From JAWXUT01 sp044426075 (lineage in GTDB: Bacteria > Bacillota > Clostridia > Christensenellales > DTU072): DNA of 7,372 bases. The translations under genes were made by a program, and so were the position numbers. Shown piece after piece: positions 1 through 6,827 of this stretch. The first letter of the stretch is position 1. The number at the start of each line of letters is the position of its first letter. The notes beneath the pieces were generated by a model. The model saw nothing but the letters and a program-made list of their open reading frames with translations. It did no database searches and was not told the origin of the DNA. The stretch is from NCBI GenBank assembly GCA_044426075.1, contig JAWXUT010000087.1:1-7372 (forward strand). The letters are read 5' to 3'.

Positions 1-190
1 TTCGCATATTTATTGTATCGCAAAATATATCCGCGTAAAGGGTTACAACAAAAACAAGTTTTTGCAGTTTTGTATTGTATTTTTTGAAAGCTCAGAAAAT
101 AGCAATAGAATTTTTCATTTTTAAATATGTCCTCTAAATGGGGTACACTTCAGTTTTGGGATTGTATAGGTTAGTGGGAACACATAAAAT
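1..190. other. left-edge region with no supported gene
   Basis: AT-rich stretch without a recognisable gene. Plus-strand frame 1 is open from base 1 to a TGA at 85-87 (28 codons, FAYLLYRKIYPRKG...), so it could be the 3' end of a gene lying outside the window, but the peptide matches no family I know and an open run of this length is not rare by chance. A short A/T hairpin (CAAAAAC 49-55 with GTTTTTG 58-64) lies inside that frame. No promoter or clear terminator is visible. Confidence 0.4.
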
Positions 191-222
191 TGTAGTGTGG
201 TAGTCCTCTGACGCCCGCGTCC
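191..222 (+). repeat. solo REP-like repeat at the 3' end of the ATPase gene
   Basis: This 32-bp copy matches the reverse complement of 6729-6760 at 29 of 32 positions and belongs to the family that dominates the right end of the window. It keeps the conserved TAGTCCTCTGACGCCCGC core. It starts 14 bp beyond the stop codon of the minus-strand ATPase gene, so it lies in that gene's 3' untranslated region. Its hairpin is weaker than in the other copies because the GCG of the left arm is replaced by GTG, so it is probably a decayed copy. It may affect the mRNA 3' end, but no T-tract supports a terminator. Confidence 0.75.
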
Positions 223-235
223 GCATTAATCCTTA

Positions 236-1537
236 TTAAACCAGAAACATTATCATATAAAGTGGCAATGTGATTTTTTCACCAGAAACGCCAATATTAC
301 CCGATATAAACTTGTATGCATAGGGTGTATTGTTTTCTTTTATGAAGTTATTTAGAGATATGCTAGCATTATTGCCTGCCTTCACTTCAATAGGGATAAC
401 GGCATTGTTGCCTTGCAATAAGAATTCTATCTCTTGATCATTCCTTTCCGCTTTGTAATAACGTAAAGGTATATTCTTTTTTATTAGCACATCTGCAATA
501 GCGTTTTCATAAATTCCGCCTTTTGCGTAGCCAGTTAATGTATTATTCAGAATTGGTTCTTTGATTTCAAAGCCATACATTGCAATTAATAGGCCAATAT
601 CGTTTAAATATATCTTAAAGCAGTCATTTTGTTCGTATGCTTTTAGCGGGAAACTAGGTGTGCTTACATTGAAACAATAATTTACTAAATTTGCATCTCT
701 TAACCACTCAATACAATTCTTGTACTTTCTTGCTCTGCCACCACTTTCTACCAACGCATATTGAAATTTTCTATTTTCTTTAGCCAATTGCTTTGGTATT
801 GATAAATAGCAATTTCTTGTTTTGGGCTTTTCTGAAACTGCCGCATATTTAGCAATGTCATCTAAATAGCTCGCCAACAATTTTTCTTGCGTTTCGTGAA
901 CAACACTAAAATTGCTTGTTTCTATAAATTTATTTACAACATCTGGCATTCCACCAACTACCATATATTCCCTAAAAATATTTAAGAAATATTTATTGAT
1001 ATCATCGTCTATTCTTTCTTTATTGATAAAAAAACTTTTTATATAGTCTATTGCGTTAAGGTCAACATTTTTTGCCCATAAAAATTCCTCAAAATCCAAT
1101 GCGTGCATCGTCATCTGTTTTTCGTATCCAACTGGAATAGAAGATTCTTCTTTATAATTAATTCCAAGCAATGAGCCCGAAGCTATAACATCATATCTGT
1201 TGTCAATAGCTAAAAATTTTAACGCACTTCTCGCATTTGTGCAAGCTTGAATTTCATCTAAAAATATTAGTGTATCTTTTTCAATAAATTTTATTCCCAA
1301 GATAAAAACAGATAACTTCTTGTAAATTTCATCTGCAGAAAGGCTATCTTTAAAAATATTTGATAAATTAGGATTCTCTATAAAATTGACATAAATATAG
1401 CTTGAATAGTTCTCTTTGCCAAACTTGTCAATTATATAAGTTTTTCCAATTTGCCTAGCTCCTTTAATGAGCAAACATTCTTTATCTTTGTCTTTTTTCC
1501 AAGAAACTAAACTATTGTAAATTTTCCTTTTTAACAT
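236..1537 (-). CDS. AAA+ ATPase with C-terminal DUF4143 domain
   Basis: Cytosolic 433-residue protein of the widespread AAA_14/DUF4143 family, whose cellular role is poorly defined. The N-terminal half is a P-loop ATPase: Walker A GARQIGKT at 26-33, Walker B LIFLDEIQ at 90-97 and a sensor-1-like ASGSLLG at 119-125. The C-terminal half is DUF4143, which resembles a PD-(D/E)XK nuclease fold: GGIYENAIADVL (340-351), QEIEF (368-372) and IPIEVKAG (381-388) place E344, E369, E384 and K386 as candidate active-site residues. The terminus PLYMIMFLV is typical, so the gene is complete. The ATG has GTGAGG upstream with a short 4-nt gap. It stands alone between a promoter (1561-1589) and a REP repeat. 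It is very rich in A/T-ending codons and may be an accessory gene. Family assignment is firm; nuclease activity is only inferred. Confidence 0.93.
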   Translation of the reverse strand: MLKRKIYNSLVSWKKDKDKECLLIKGARQIGKTYIIDKFGKENYSSYIYVNFIENPNLSNIFKDSLSADEIYKKLSVFILGIKFIEKDTLIFLDEIQACTNARSALKFLAIDNRYDVIASGSLLGINYKEESSIPVGYEKQMTMHALDFEEFLWAKNVDLNAIDYIKSFFINKERIDDDINKYFLNIFREYMVVGGMPDVVNKFIETSNFSVVHETQEKLLASYLDDIAKYAAVSEKPKTRNCYLSIPKQLAKENRKFQYALVESGGRARKYKNCIEWLRDANLVNYCFNVSTPSFPLKAYEQNDCFKIYLNDIGLLIAMYGFEIKEPILNNTLTGYAKGGIYENAIADVLIKKNIPLRYYKAERNDQEIEFLLQGNNAVIPIEVKAGNNASISLNNFIKENNTPYAYKFISGNIGVSGEKITLPLYMIMFLV

Positions 1538-1560
1538 ATATCCTCACTATCTTTTTTTAT

Positions 1561-1589
1561 ATTCTACCATATTATTATCAACAATGCAA
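1561..1589 (-). promoter_or_regulatory. sigma-A-type promoter of the ATPase gene
   Basis: On the minus strand, TTGCAT (1584-1589) and TAGAAT (1561-1566) are separated by exactly 17 bp, close to the vegetative consensus. The predicted transcript starts near 1554, leaving a leader of about 17 nt that contains the GTGAGG ribosome binding site. The -35 box lies 4 bp from the first copy of the 33-bp-spaced triplet repeat. Confidence 0.7.
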
Positions 1590-1593
1590 GCCC

Positions 1594-1676
1594 TATGCCA
1601 CTTTTCGGACCCTAAATTTTAATAAATATGCCACTTTTCGGACCCTTGAAATGAGCATTTATGCCACTTTTCGGAC
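1594..1676. repeat. three direct repeats at an exact 33-bp period upstream of the ATPase promoter
   Basis: The 17-bp core TATGCCACTTTTCGGAC occurs at 1594-1610, 1627-1643 and 1660-1676. The three cores are identical, and the first two share three more bases (CCT). The 16-bp spacers are otherwise unrelated A/T-rich sequence. The period is about three turns of B-DNA, so the copies face the same side of the helix, as expected for cooperative protein binding. The array sits immediately upstream of the ATPase -35 box. It could be an activator or repressor array, an iteron-like cluster, or the multiple terminal repeats of a decayed IS21-type end. The last idea is a guess from architecture, since no transposase is present. 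It is too short and spacer-poor for a CRISPR. Confidence 0.85.
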
Positions 1677-1731
1677 GTTGGATTTTTAAATGTGCGATTT
1701 TTACAATAAAAGTTGAGTTTTTGCAAAAAAT

Positions 1732-1766
1732 AAAAGCTGAAATGAATTAACTTCTTTTCAGCTTTT
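1732..1766 (-). terminator. Rho-independent terminator after the sugar kinase gene
   Basis: An 11-bp perfect stem (AAAAGCTGAAA at 1732-1742 with TTTCAGCTTTT at 1756-1766) encloses a 13-nt loop. On the minus strand the hairpin is followed by a T-rich tract (TTTTATTTTTT), and it begins 18 bp after the kinase stop codon. A shorter T-run also follows on the plus strand, so it may work both ways. It isolates the kinase transcript from the ATPase promoter. Confidence 0.85.
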
Positions 1767-1784
1767 TTATGTAATAAAATTAAT

Positions 1785-2735
1785 TTAATAGCGTGTTTTT
1801 AAATCAGCGATGTCTTCTTGGGTTGGCATAGATTCAATTGCGCCTTTGCTGCCGATAACAATGCCACAACCGTAGCTTGCAAAGTCAACGCCTTCGCGGA
1901 TACCTTCTAGGGTAAGTTTGGCTTCGCCTTTGCTGATTAAGTAAAGTAGGCTGCCGATAAAGCAATCGCCCGCGCCTGTTGTGTCAACTACTGGAACATC
2001 TACCGCTTCACGATAGAAGCTGTTTAGTTCGCGGTCATATACGATTACGCCTTCTGGCCCACGAGTTACTAGCATAATTTTGCATTTTTTTGCAGTTTCA
2101 AACATTTTTGCAACGGCTTCTTTTTCGTTATCCATTTTGGTTATCAAACGAACTTCATCATCAGTTACTTTGATAACATCGGGATAAGGTAAAAATTCCC
2201 ATATAGTTTTTACGCAGTTGTCTACGTTATCCCATAGGTTTTCGCGAACGTTTACGTCAAATGAAATCATTGCGCCGTTTTGATCTGCTAATTCTAGTGC
2301 ACGTTTATGTGCGTACTTTGAAGGTGACTCTACTAGTCCAACAGAACAAAAATGCAATATGTCGTTTGGTGTGAATAAGTCTGCTGGAATTTCAGTGCTA
2401 TCTAGCATTAAATCGCAACTTTCTTTGCGGTAGAAATTAAACTCGCGGTCGCCCCTCTCGTTTAAGGTTACAAACGCCAAAGCTGTTTGATATCTTGCAT
2501 CGATTATTGTATAATCGGTGTTTACGCCATATTTTTGCATTGTTGCTAAAAGGAATCGAGAAAATACATCTGTTCCTAATTTGCCAAGATAGTAGCCTTT
2601 GCCACCCAACTTGCTTACACACGCGCTAACGTTGCTTGGTGCTCCGCCGGCTTTTGCTGTAAATGATAGTGCGCCCGTTCCCGCTGGTACAAAATCTATC
2701 AAACTTTCTCCAATACTAAATACCCTACTGTCCAT
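1785..2735 (-). CDS. PfkB-family carbohydrate kinase, probable fructokinase
   Basis: Cytosolic 316-residue ribokinase/PfkB-fold kinase that transfers phosphate from ATP to a sugar, most likely fructose to fructose 6-phosphate for glycolysis. The N-terminal sugar-binding motif GGAPSNVS is at 30-37, the fructokinase-like SFDVNVRENLW at 158-168, TRGPEGV at 224-230, and the ATP/anion-hole signature DTTGAGD at 251-257, with D257 as catalytic base. The tail GAIESMPTQEDI resembles fructokinases. Length is normal for the family. The ATG has AAGGAAGTGG upstream with a 7-nt gap from GGAAG. It follows ftsH by 83 bp on the same strand with no clear promoter between, and is closed by a strong terminator. 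No sugar transporter or sucrose hydrolase is adjacent, so substrate rests on motifs; another sugar such as 2-keto-3-deoxygluconate is possible. Confidence 0.92.
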   Translation of the reverse strand: MDSRVFSIGESLIDFVPAGTGALSFTAKAGGAPSNVSACVSKLGGKGYYLGKLGTDVFSRFLLATMQKYGVNTDYTIIDARYQTALAFVTLNERGDREFNFYRKESCDLMLDSTEIPADLFTPNDILHFCSVGLVESPSKYAHKRALELADQNGAMISFDVNVRENLWDNVDNCVKTIWEFLPYPDVIKVTDDEVRLITKMDNEKEAVAKMFETAKKCKIMLVTRGPEGVIVYDRELNSFYREAVDVPVVDTTGAGDCFIGSLLYLISKGEAKLTLEGIREGVDFASYGCGIVIGSKGAIESMPTQEDIADLKTRY

Positions 2736-2818
2736 AAATCCACTTCCTTTTTTTTATTTATTAACAATAACAATTGCTTGTTCCTAACACATATAAGTGT
2801 GTTGTTTTTTATTTAAGA

Positions 2819-5026
2819 CTACTTGTCTTCGTTGGACTCTGTTGGAGCCTCTTCTTTTGTATCTGAACCAACTTCTGGTGCCTCTTCAGTTTGTTCAACT
2901 GGGGTTGGAACCTCTGGTTGCTCTTCTGTTACTACTTCTTCTGCGGGCGCAAGACCAATTGGTTTTGCCTCTTCTGCTTCGCCATCTTGACTAGGTACGA
3001 TTATAGTGCTTGGATGTGGCAAAACAGGTTTTAAAATTTGTTCCGCTTTGCGTTTATCTTCTGCAGCTTTGTTGTCTGCGCGCTCTTGTTGGTTTTTGTT
3101 TTTTGTGTCGATATATGCAACAACTTCTTCAACACTTAAACCTTCTAGCAATTTATCCATTTCATCACCGTAAATTGTCTCTTTTTCAAACAACAATTGT
3201 ACTATTTTGTGCATAACTGCTTCATTTTCTTGCAAACATTGTAACGCTCTTTGATAGTTGGTGTCAATTAGTTCTTTAATAGATTGGTCAATTTGCGTTT
3301 GTACTTTGTCGCTGTGTGGGTTTGTGTTATATCCGAAACCAACAACCATTTCTTCTTCTCCACCCATATATTGGTTGGCTAAATCTTCACTCATACCCCA
3401 CTCGCATACCATTTTACGCGCGATACTTGTTGCACGTTGTATGTCTTGTGATGCACCAGTTGAAATGTCTTTTATAATTAATTCTTCTGCAGCTCTGCCG
3501 CCAAGCATCATTGCAATGTTATCTTTTAATGCGTTTTTGGTTACGTGATTATCTTCACCCTTTGGTCTGCTGATTGTGTAGCCCGCCGCCAATCCGCGTG
3601 GGATTATGCTTACTTCGTGAACATCATCACAATACTTCATCAATCTGCCAACTAGGGCGTGGCCAACTTCGTGATAAGCTGTTATACGTTTGTCGCGCTC
3701 AGTTACAACACGGCTCTTCTTTTGAGGGCCAGCGATAACTTTGTTGATACCTTCGTGGATATCTTTCATCAAAATTAACGTTCTGCCCGCACGTGCTGCT
3801 AAAATTGCGGATTCATTCAATAGGTTTGCTATATCTGCTCCGCTAAATCCTACTGTTAGCCTTGCCAAACTCTTATAATTTATGTCATCTGACATTGGTT
3901 TATTCTTTGTGTGAACCTTAAATATCGCTTCCCTTGCCTTAACATCGGGCATATTGATATAAATTTGACGGTCAAAACGACCTGGTCTCAATAGCGCGTT
4001 ATCCAAAACATCAACACGGTTGGTTGCTGCAATTACAACAATACCGTCGTTGTCATTAAATCCGTCCATTTGAACCAAAAGTTGGTTAAGGGTTTGCTCG
4101 CGCTCATCGTTTCCGCCGCCCATACCAGAACCACGTTTTCTACCCACTGCATCAATTTCATCTATAAATATGATACAAGGTTGGCTCTTTTTGGCTTGTT
4201 GGAATAGGTCACGAACACGGCTTGCTCCCACACCTACAAACATCTCTACGAAATCTGATCCGCTAATTGAGAAAAATGGTACACTTGCTTCACCCGCAAC
4301 TGCTTTTGCAAACAATGTCTTACCCGTACCTGGGCTACCTACTAGCAAAACGCCCTTAGGTATCTTTGCGCCTACATCACGGAACTTCTTGGAAGACTTC
4401 AAAAATTCTACAACTTCACGTAGCTCTTCTTTTTCTTCTTCCGCTCCCGCAACATCGTTGAATCTCACTTTTACTGTGGTTGCAACCCTAGCTTTTGTTT
4501 TGCTAAAGCCCATTGCGCCGCCACTGCCTTTGCTTCCTTTAAATGACATAAACAACATTACACCCAATCCAACTAATAATACAATGTATAATATTGGATA
4601 AATATATGAGAATATACTTGTTTCTTCTGGGTCAAACAACATTATGTCTGGAGCTGTACACAACGCACTAGATTCAGCATCAAGCCCATAAAAATATGTT
4701 TCTACCGCCAACACAAATGTCGTTCTGTATGTTATTATAGCTGTTGCCGAAACATAGTCGCCCGCCATAAAATCATCATAATATTCTGCGTCTGACTCGT
4801 ATAATAAATTAACATTGTAATCTGTTACGAATAATACGCCAATTATCTTGTTATCTGCTCCGTCTTCTGCCTTTATTCCCGCCATAACATCACTGTATGA
4901 TAGCACGGGTGTGGTTTCTGATGTGGATGTCAACATTACAGCTAATACTATTATCATCAATACCAACATTAGTATGCTTAATAGTGCCCTTTTGTTGTTT
5001 CCCTTTTTTAGATTTTTATTGTCCAT
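2819..5026 (-). CDS. ftsH: ATP-dependent zinc metalloprotease FtsH
   Basis: Membrane-anchored AAA+ protease of 735 residues that assembles as a hexamer and degrades misfolded membrane proteins and regulatory proteins. Transmembrane segments lie near 14-33 and 139-161, flanking an extracytoplasmic domain of about 100 residues. The AAA module has Walker A GSPGTGKT (230-237), pore motif MFVGVG (262-267), Walker B IIFIDE (285-290) and a second region of homology with arginine fingers in LRPGRFDR (346-353). The protease zinc site is HEVGH (452-456), with D528 of GASQDIQRAT as likely third ligand. All catalytic residues are present. Two oddities: Walker A has Ser where most FtsH have Pro, and the last 60 or so residues form a Glu/Pro-rich, probably disordered tail. 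The ATG has GTGAGGA upstream with a 5-nt gap. The usual Firmicute neighbours tilS and hpt are absent here. Confidence 0.98.
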   Translation of the reverse strand: MDNKNLKKGNNKRALLSILMLVLMIIVLAVMLTSTSETTPVLSYSDVMAGIKAEDGADNKIIGVLFVTDYNVNLLYESDAEYYDDFMAGDYVSATAIITYRTTFVLAVETYFYGLDAESSALCTAPDIMLFDPEETSIFSYIYPILYIVLLVGLGVMLFMSFKGSKGSGGAMGFSKTKARVATTVKVRFNDVAGAEEEKEELREVVEFLKSSKKFRDVGAKIPKGVLLVGSPGTGKTLFAKAVAGEASVPFFSISGSDFVEMFVGVGASRVRDLFQQAKKSQPCIIFIDEIDAVGRKRGSGMGGGNDEREQTLNQLLVQMDGFNDNDGIVVIAATNRVDVLDNALLRPGRFDRQIYINMPDVKAREAIFKVHTKNKPMSDDINYKSLARLTVGFSGADIANLLNESAILAARAGRTLILMKDIHEGINKVIAGPQKKSRVVTERDKRITAYHEVGHALVGRLMKYCDDVHEVSIIPRGLAAGYTISRPKGEDNHVTKNALKDNIAMMLGGRAAEELIIKDISTGASQDIQRATSIARKMVCEWGMSEDLANQYMGGEEEMVVGFGYNTNPHSDKVQTQIDQSIKELIDTNYQRALQCLQENEAVMHKIVQLLFEKETIYGDEMDKLLEGLSVEEVVAYIDTKNKNQQERADNKAAEDKRKAEQILKPVLPHPSTIIVPSQDGEAEEAKPIGLAPAEEVVTEEQPEVPTPVEQTEEAPEVGSDTKEEAPTESNEDK

Positions 5027-5088
5027 CTAATCCTCACTTTTATTAAGAAAATAAGCGTTACTCGCCCAATTTACTTAAACTATATACT

Positions 5089-5117
5089 ATTATAACACAC
5101 TTGTTGCACTTTTGCAA
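5089..5117 (-). promoter_or_regulatory. sigma-A-type promoter of ftsH
   Basis: On the minus strand, TTGCAA (5112-5117) and a perfect TATAAT (5089-5094) are 17 bp apart. The start would fall near 5082, giving a leader of roughly 55 nt to the ftsH ATG. The -35 box is embedded in a palindrome at 5102-5119. No CIRCE or CtsR heat-shock operator is recognisable nearby. Confidence 0.8.
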
Positions 5118-5119
5118 CA
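5102..5119. promoter_or_regulatory. operator-like palindrome over the ftsH -35 box
   Basis: TGTTGCA-CTTT-TGCAACA is a perfect inverted repeat with 7-bp arms and a 4-bp centre. It covers the whole -35 hexamer of the ftsH promoter, so a dimeric repressor bound there would block RNA polymerase. It is unlike CIRCE (TTAGCACTC arms), CtsR direct heptamers or the LexA box. There is no T-tract, so it is not a terminator. The regulator is unknown. Confidence 0.55.
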
Positions 5120-5217
5120 TAAACGGTGTTTATTAAGTGTATTTTTAGTGTAATTTGTAGAATGGATTATTGCTAACACTATGGGCTAAGTGAAAGCGTG
5201 GTTATGCTATAAAAAGA

Positions 5218-5700
5218 TTACACAAGTAGCCCTTCTTTACCACTTTCTATTTTGCGGCAAGGGATGGCTTTTAGCACTTCATTTACACGAAGCGCCACCC
5301 TCATCGCCATAATACTTACGGCACTATGCGGAACATTTATAAGTGATCTCAAATTATCCTCACCCTTTTCTGCCACAATTCCTATAATTCCTATGTCGCC
5401 AAACCGACCTAAATCACGATTTAGCGCGCCGCCCGCAGACACGCCACCAGATGCAATTTTTATCTTGCCCACATCTTTTTTATCCCCAACAGACGCATCA
5501 ATTGCAATAACAACGCCATCGTGTTTTTTCTTCAAATACTCCACATATTCGCCATAATTTACACCAGTAACTGGTCTTTTAGTGCAGCCATAAACATAAG
5601 CGTTAACGCCCTCTGCCTTTAAAATGTCACCTACTAACGGGCCCAAACTGTCCCCAATAACCCCCATAGAACCAATACACAATACTACAGGCAATGCCAT
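5218..5700 (-). CDS. yyaC: spore protease YyaC (DUF1256 family)
   Basis: A 160-residue protein of the YyaC family, related in fold to the spore germination protease GPR and to HybD-type hydrogenase maturation proteases. It is linked to sporulation and probably acts in the forespore, but its substrate is not established. Counting from the ATG at 5700, the motif GSMGVIGDSLGPLVG spans 10-24 with D17, VVIAIDASVG contains D68, a glycine-rich GGVSAGGAL follows at 85-93, and H125 lies in NVPHSAV. D17 and D68 are candidates for the paired aspartates used by GPR. I prefer the ATG at 5700 to a TTG two codons upstream, since GGAGG (5707-5711) directly abuts that TTG but lies 6 nt before the ATG. A forespore-type promoter is seen at 5721-5749. 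It is transcribed away from the PhlG-like gene. Confidence 0.87.
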   Translation of the reverse strand: MALPVVLCIGSMGVIGDSLGPLVGDILKAEGVNAYVYGCTKRPVTGVNYGEYVEYLKKKHDGVVIAIDASVGDKKDVGKIKIASGGVSAGGALNRDLGRFGDIGIIGIVAEKGEDNLRSLINVPHSAVSIMAMRVALRVNEVLKAIPCRKIESGKEGLLV

Positions 5701-5706
5701 AATCAA

Positions 5707-5711
5707 CCTCC
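5707..5711 (-). promoter_or_regulatory. ribosome binding site that fixes the yyaC start
   Basis: GGAGG on the minus strand. Its spacing is 6 nt to the ATG at 5698-5700 but zero to the TTG at 5704-5706, so the ATG is the likely initiation codon. Confidence 0.8.
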
Positions 5712-5720
5712 ATTAAAGGA

Positions 5721-5749
5721 AATTATGCCCAACATTTGGCAACTTATTC
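5721..5749 (-). promoter_or_regulatory. candidate forespore sigma (SigG/SigF-like) promoter of yyaC
   Basis: On the minus strand, GAATA (5745-5749) fits the SigG -35 pattern GHATR, and CATAATT (5721-5727) fits the -10 pattern CATNHTA except for the last base. The spacer is 17 bp. The overlapping GGGCATAATT also resembles a SigF -10. No good vegetative promoter is seen for this gene. A forespore sigma suits a spore protease. The predicted leader would be short, about 14 nt. Confidence 0.5.
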
Positions 5750-5759
5750 TGAAAAACTA

Positions 5760-5788
5760 TTGTAATTTACCAAAACTTGATATATACT
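5760..5788 (+). promoter_or_regulatory. sigma-A-type promoter of the PhlG-like hydrolase gene
   Basis: TTGTAA (5760-5765) and TATACT (5783-5788) are separated by 17 bp. Transcription would start near 5795, just before AAAGGAG (5802-5808). The promoter is back-to-back with the yyaC promoter, which ends only 11 bp away, so the two could interfere or share a regulator. Confidence 0.7.
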
Positions 5789-5819
5789 AAAAGTTGAAAA
5801 CAAAGGAGAGCAAGACACT

Positions 5820-6578
5820 ATGGATATAAAAAAGTATATTGATATGGAAAACGCAACTATGCCCCAAAACATAGCAGAAAGCATATCTCACGCGGGCGGG
5901 ATAACCAGTATCGCATTTGAAGACAAAAATCTGCTACTAGAAAATCCCGAACTAAAAATGGAGTGCGGATATAACAGATTAGAAAACGGCGAATATTTAG
6001 TTGCAATGTACTGCCCTATGCCCGAGGTCACCAAAGAGATGATAGAGTGGTGGTTCTGGTGGCACCCACAAGCAAACGAGCGTTATGAAGCGTGGTATCC
6101 TGGTGAGCACACAAAGATATCATATGCGAAAAAGGACGCTGACTTTTATAAACAGAAAACAGTACCCGCATTTGAACCCACAACGCAATATCCATATGAG
6201 AGTGTGGGCGCGCTAACACTGCCATTAGCTATATCATTTGTAACCCCAGAAAGTTTTGGTTATGACCCCGAACTATTACAAAAAAGCAGAGTTTCGACTA
6301 CCGTTTGTGGCCATGTAGGAGCCTTTAAAGGGATAATTCAAAACACAGAGATGAGTCACATCTTCTTTGAAGAACCAACTGGCGGGCTACTTGCAGTAAG
6401 CAGATTCTGGCTAGGTGCGCGATTAAAAAGCAAGCTACTAGGCAAGATTTTCCTAACCGAAAAAACAGCAAAAGATATGGCAACGCACGCGTGTATAGAA
6501 TACAGAAACTTTGCCAAAAAAATTCCTATGATGTATAAAGAATGGGAAGCCGAGCAACACGCTGACTTGAAGAAATAA
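5820..6578 (+). CDS. PhlG-like (DAPG hydrolase family) zinc hydrolase
   Basis: Probably cytosolic protein of 252 residues with no signal peptide or membrane segment. It resembles the PhlG family, whose Pseudomonas founder cleaves a C-C bond in 2,4-diacetylphloroglucinol to give monoacetylphloroglucinol and acetate, using zinc held by two His and two Glu. Visible here are an aromatic block WWFWWHP (77-83), WYPGEH (92-97) with H97, E127 about 30 residues later, matching the spacing of the first His and Glu ligands as I recall them, and HACIE (223-227), which gives the HxxxE ligand pair. H165 and H180 are further candidates. It is shorter than PhlG (about 290 residues). The ATG has AAAGGAG with a rather long 11-nt gap. 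The gene stands alone, with no phloroglucinol genes nearby, so the real substrate is probably another acylated phenol or diketone and remains unknown. Confidence 0.78.
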   Translation: MDIKKYIDMENATMPQNIAESISHAGGITSIAFEDKNLLLENPELKMECGYNRLENGEYLVAMYCPMPEVTKEMIEWWFWWHPQANERYEAWYPGEHTKISYAKKDADFYKQKTVPAFEPTTQYPYESVGALTLPLAISFVTPESFGYDPELLQKSRVSTTVCGHVGAFKGIIQNTEMSHIFFEEPTGGLLAVSRFWLGARLKSKLLGKIFLTEKTAKDMATHACIEYRNFAKKIPMMYKEWEAEQHADLKK

Positions 6579-6594
6579 TAAACTTTTTATGGCT

Positions 6595-6794
6595 AATTTA
6601 TAGTTTGTTCAATCGTGGAACAAATGGCAAAACACAATGCATATAGATTGTAGGGTGCGGCAGTCCCCTGCCGCCCGGACCTTACGCCGTCGGCAGACTA
6701 TAATCAATCCTAATTATTGTTTTTATATGGATGCGGGCGTCAGAGGACTACCACCCTACGATCTTATGATTTATGCGTGGTGCAAACAACGGCG
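6595..6794 (+). repeat. long direct repeat, copy 1 (200 bp)
   Basis: Matches 7040-7241 with about six substitutions and one 2-bp indel. In order it holds a hairpin (TTTGTTC 6604-6610 with GAACAAA 6618-6624, 7-nt loop), a REPIN-like pair at 6647-6763 and the tail CAAACAACGGCG. It starts 16 bp after the hydrolase stop codon. The hairpin has no T-tract, so I do not call it a terminator. Confidence 0.93.
6647..6763. repeat. REPIN-like element, copy 1
   Basis: Two REP arms in inverted orientation bracket a unique centre of about 47 bp. The left arm (6647-6681) has a perfect hairpin GCGGCAG-TCCC-CTGCCGC. The right arm (6729-6763), read on the minus strand, has the related core TAGTCCTCTGACGCCC. 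Paired inverted REPs are the form moved by RAYT (TnpA_REP) enzymes in other bacteria; no such gene is in this window. A small MITE is the alternative reading. Confidence 0.75.
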
Positions 6795-6827
6795 AACGAA
6801 TAAACAACGGCGAGGAAATTGCAAAAA

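Noticed and set aside
1..87. 3' end of an upstream plus-strand gene
   Set aside because: Only 28 codons are visible, they match no family I recognise, and an open stretch of this length is expected fairly often by chance.
1594..1676. Mini CRISPR array
   Set aside because: The repeat is 17 bp and the spacers 16 bp, both shorter than in known arrays, and there are only three units with no cas gene nearby.
2786..2810. Possible terminator between ftsH and the sugar kinase gene
   Set aside because: The stem is only 6 bp (AACACA with TGTGTT) and the T-run follows on the plus strand, where no gene ends. On the coding strand there is no T-tract after the hairpin.
2736..2818. Separate promoter for the sugar kinase gene
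   Set aside because: TTATAT- and TTAATA-like -10 boxes exist in the A/T-rich gap, but none has an acceptable -35 box at the right distance.
5027..5217. Terminator for yyaC or a leader RNA in the gap before ftsH
   Set aside because: Only weak stems such as AGCAT with ACGCT (one mismatch) are present and no T-tract follows. Apart from the ftsH promoter and palindrome I see no structured element.
2797..5557. Plus-strand open frames opposite ftsH and yyaC (such as 4170-4601 and 5252-5557)
   Set aside because: They are antisense to genes with clear conserved motifs, and their residue composition reflects the complement of those codons.
6604..6624. Terminator for the PhlG-like gene
   Set aside because: The 7-bp stem is real but no T-run follows, and the same hairpin recurs at 7049-7069 as part of the long repeat.
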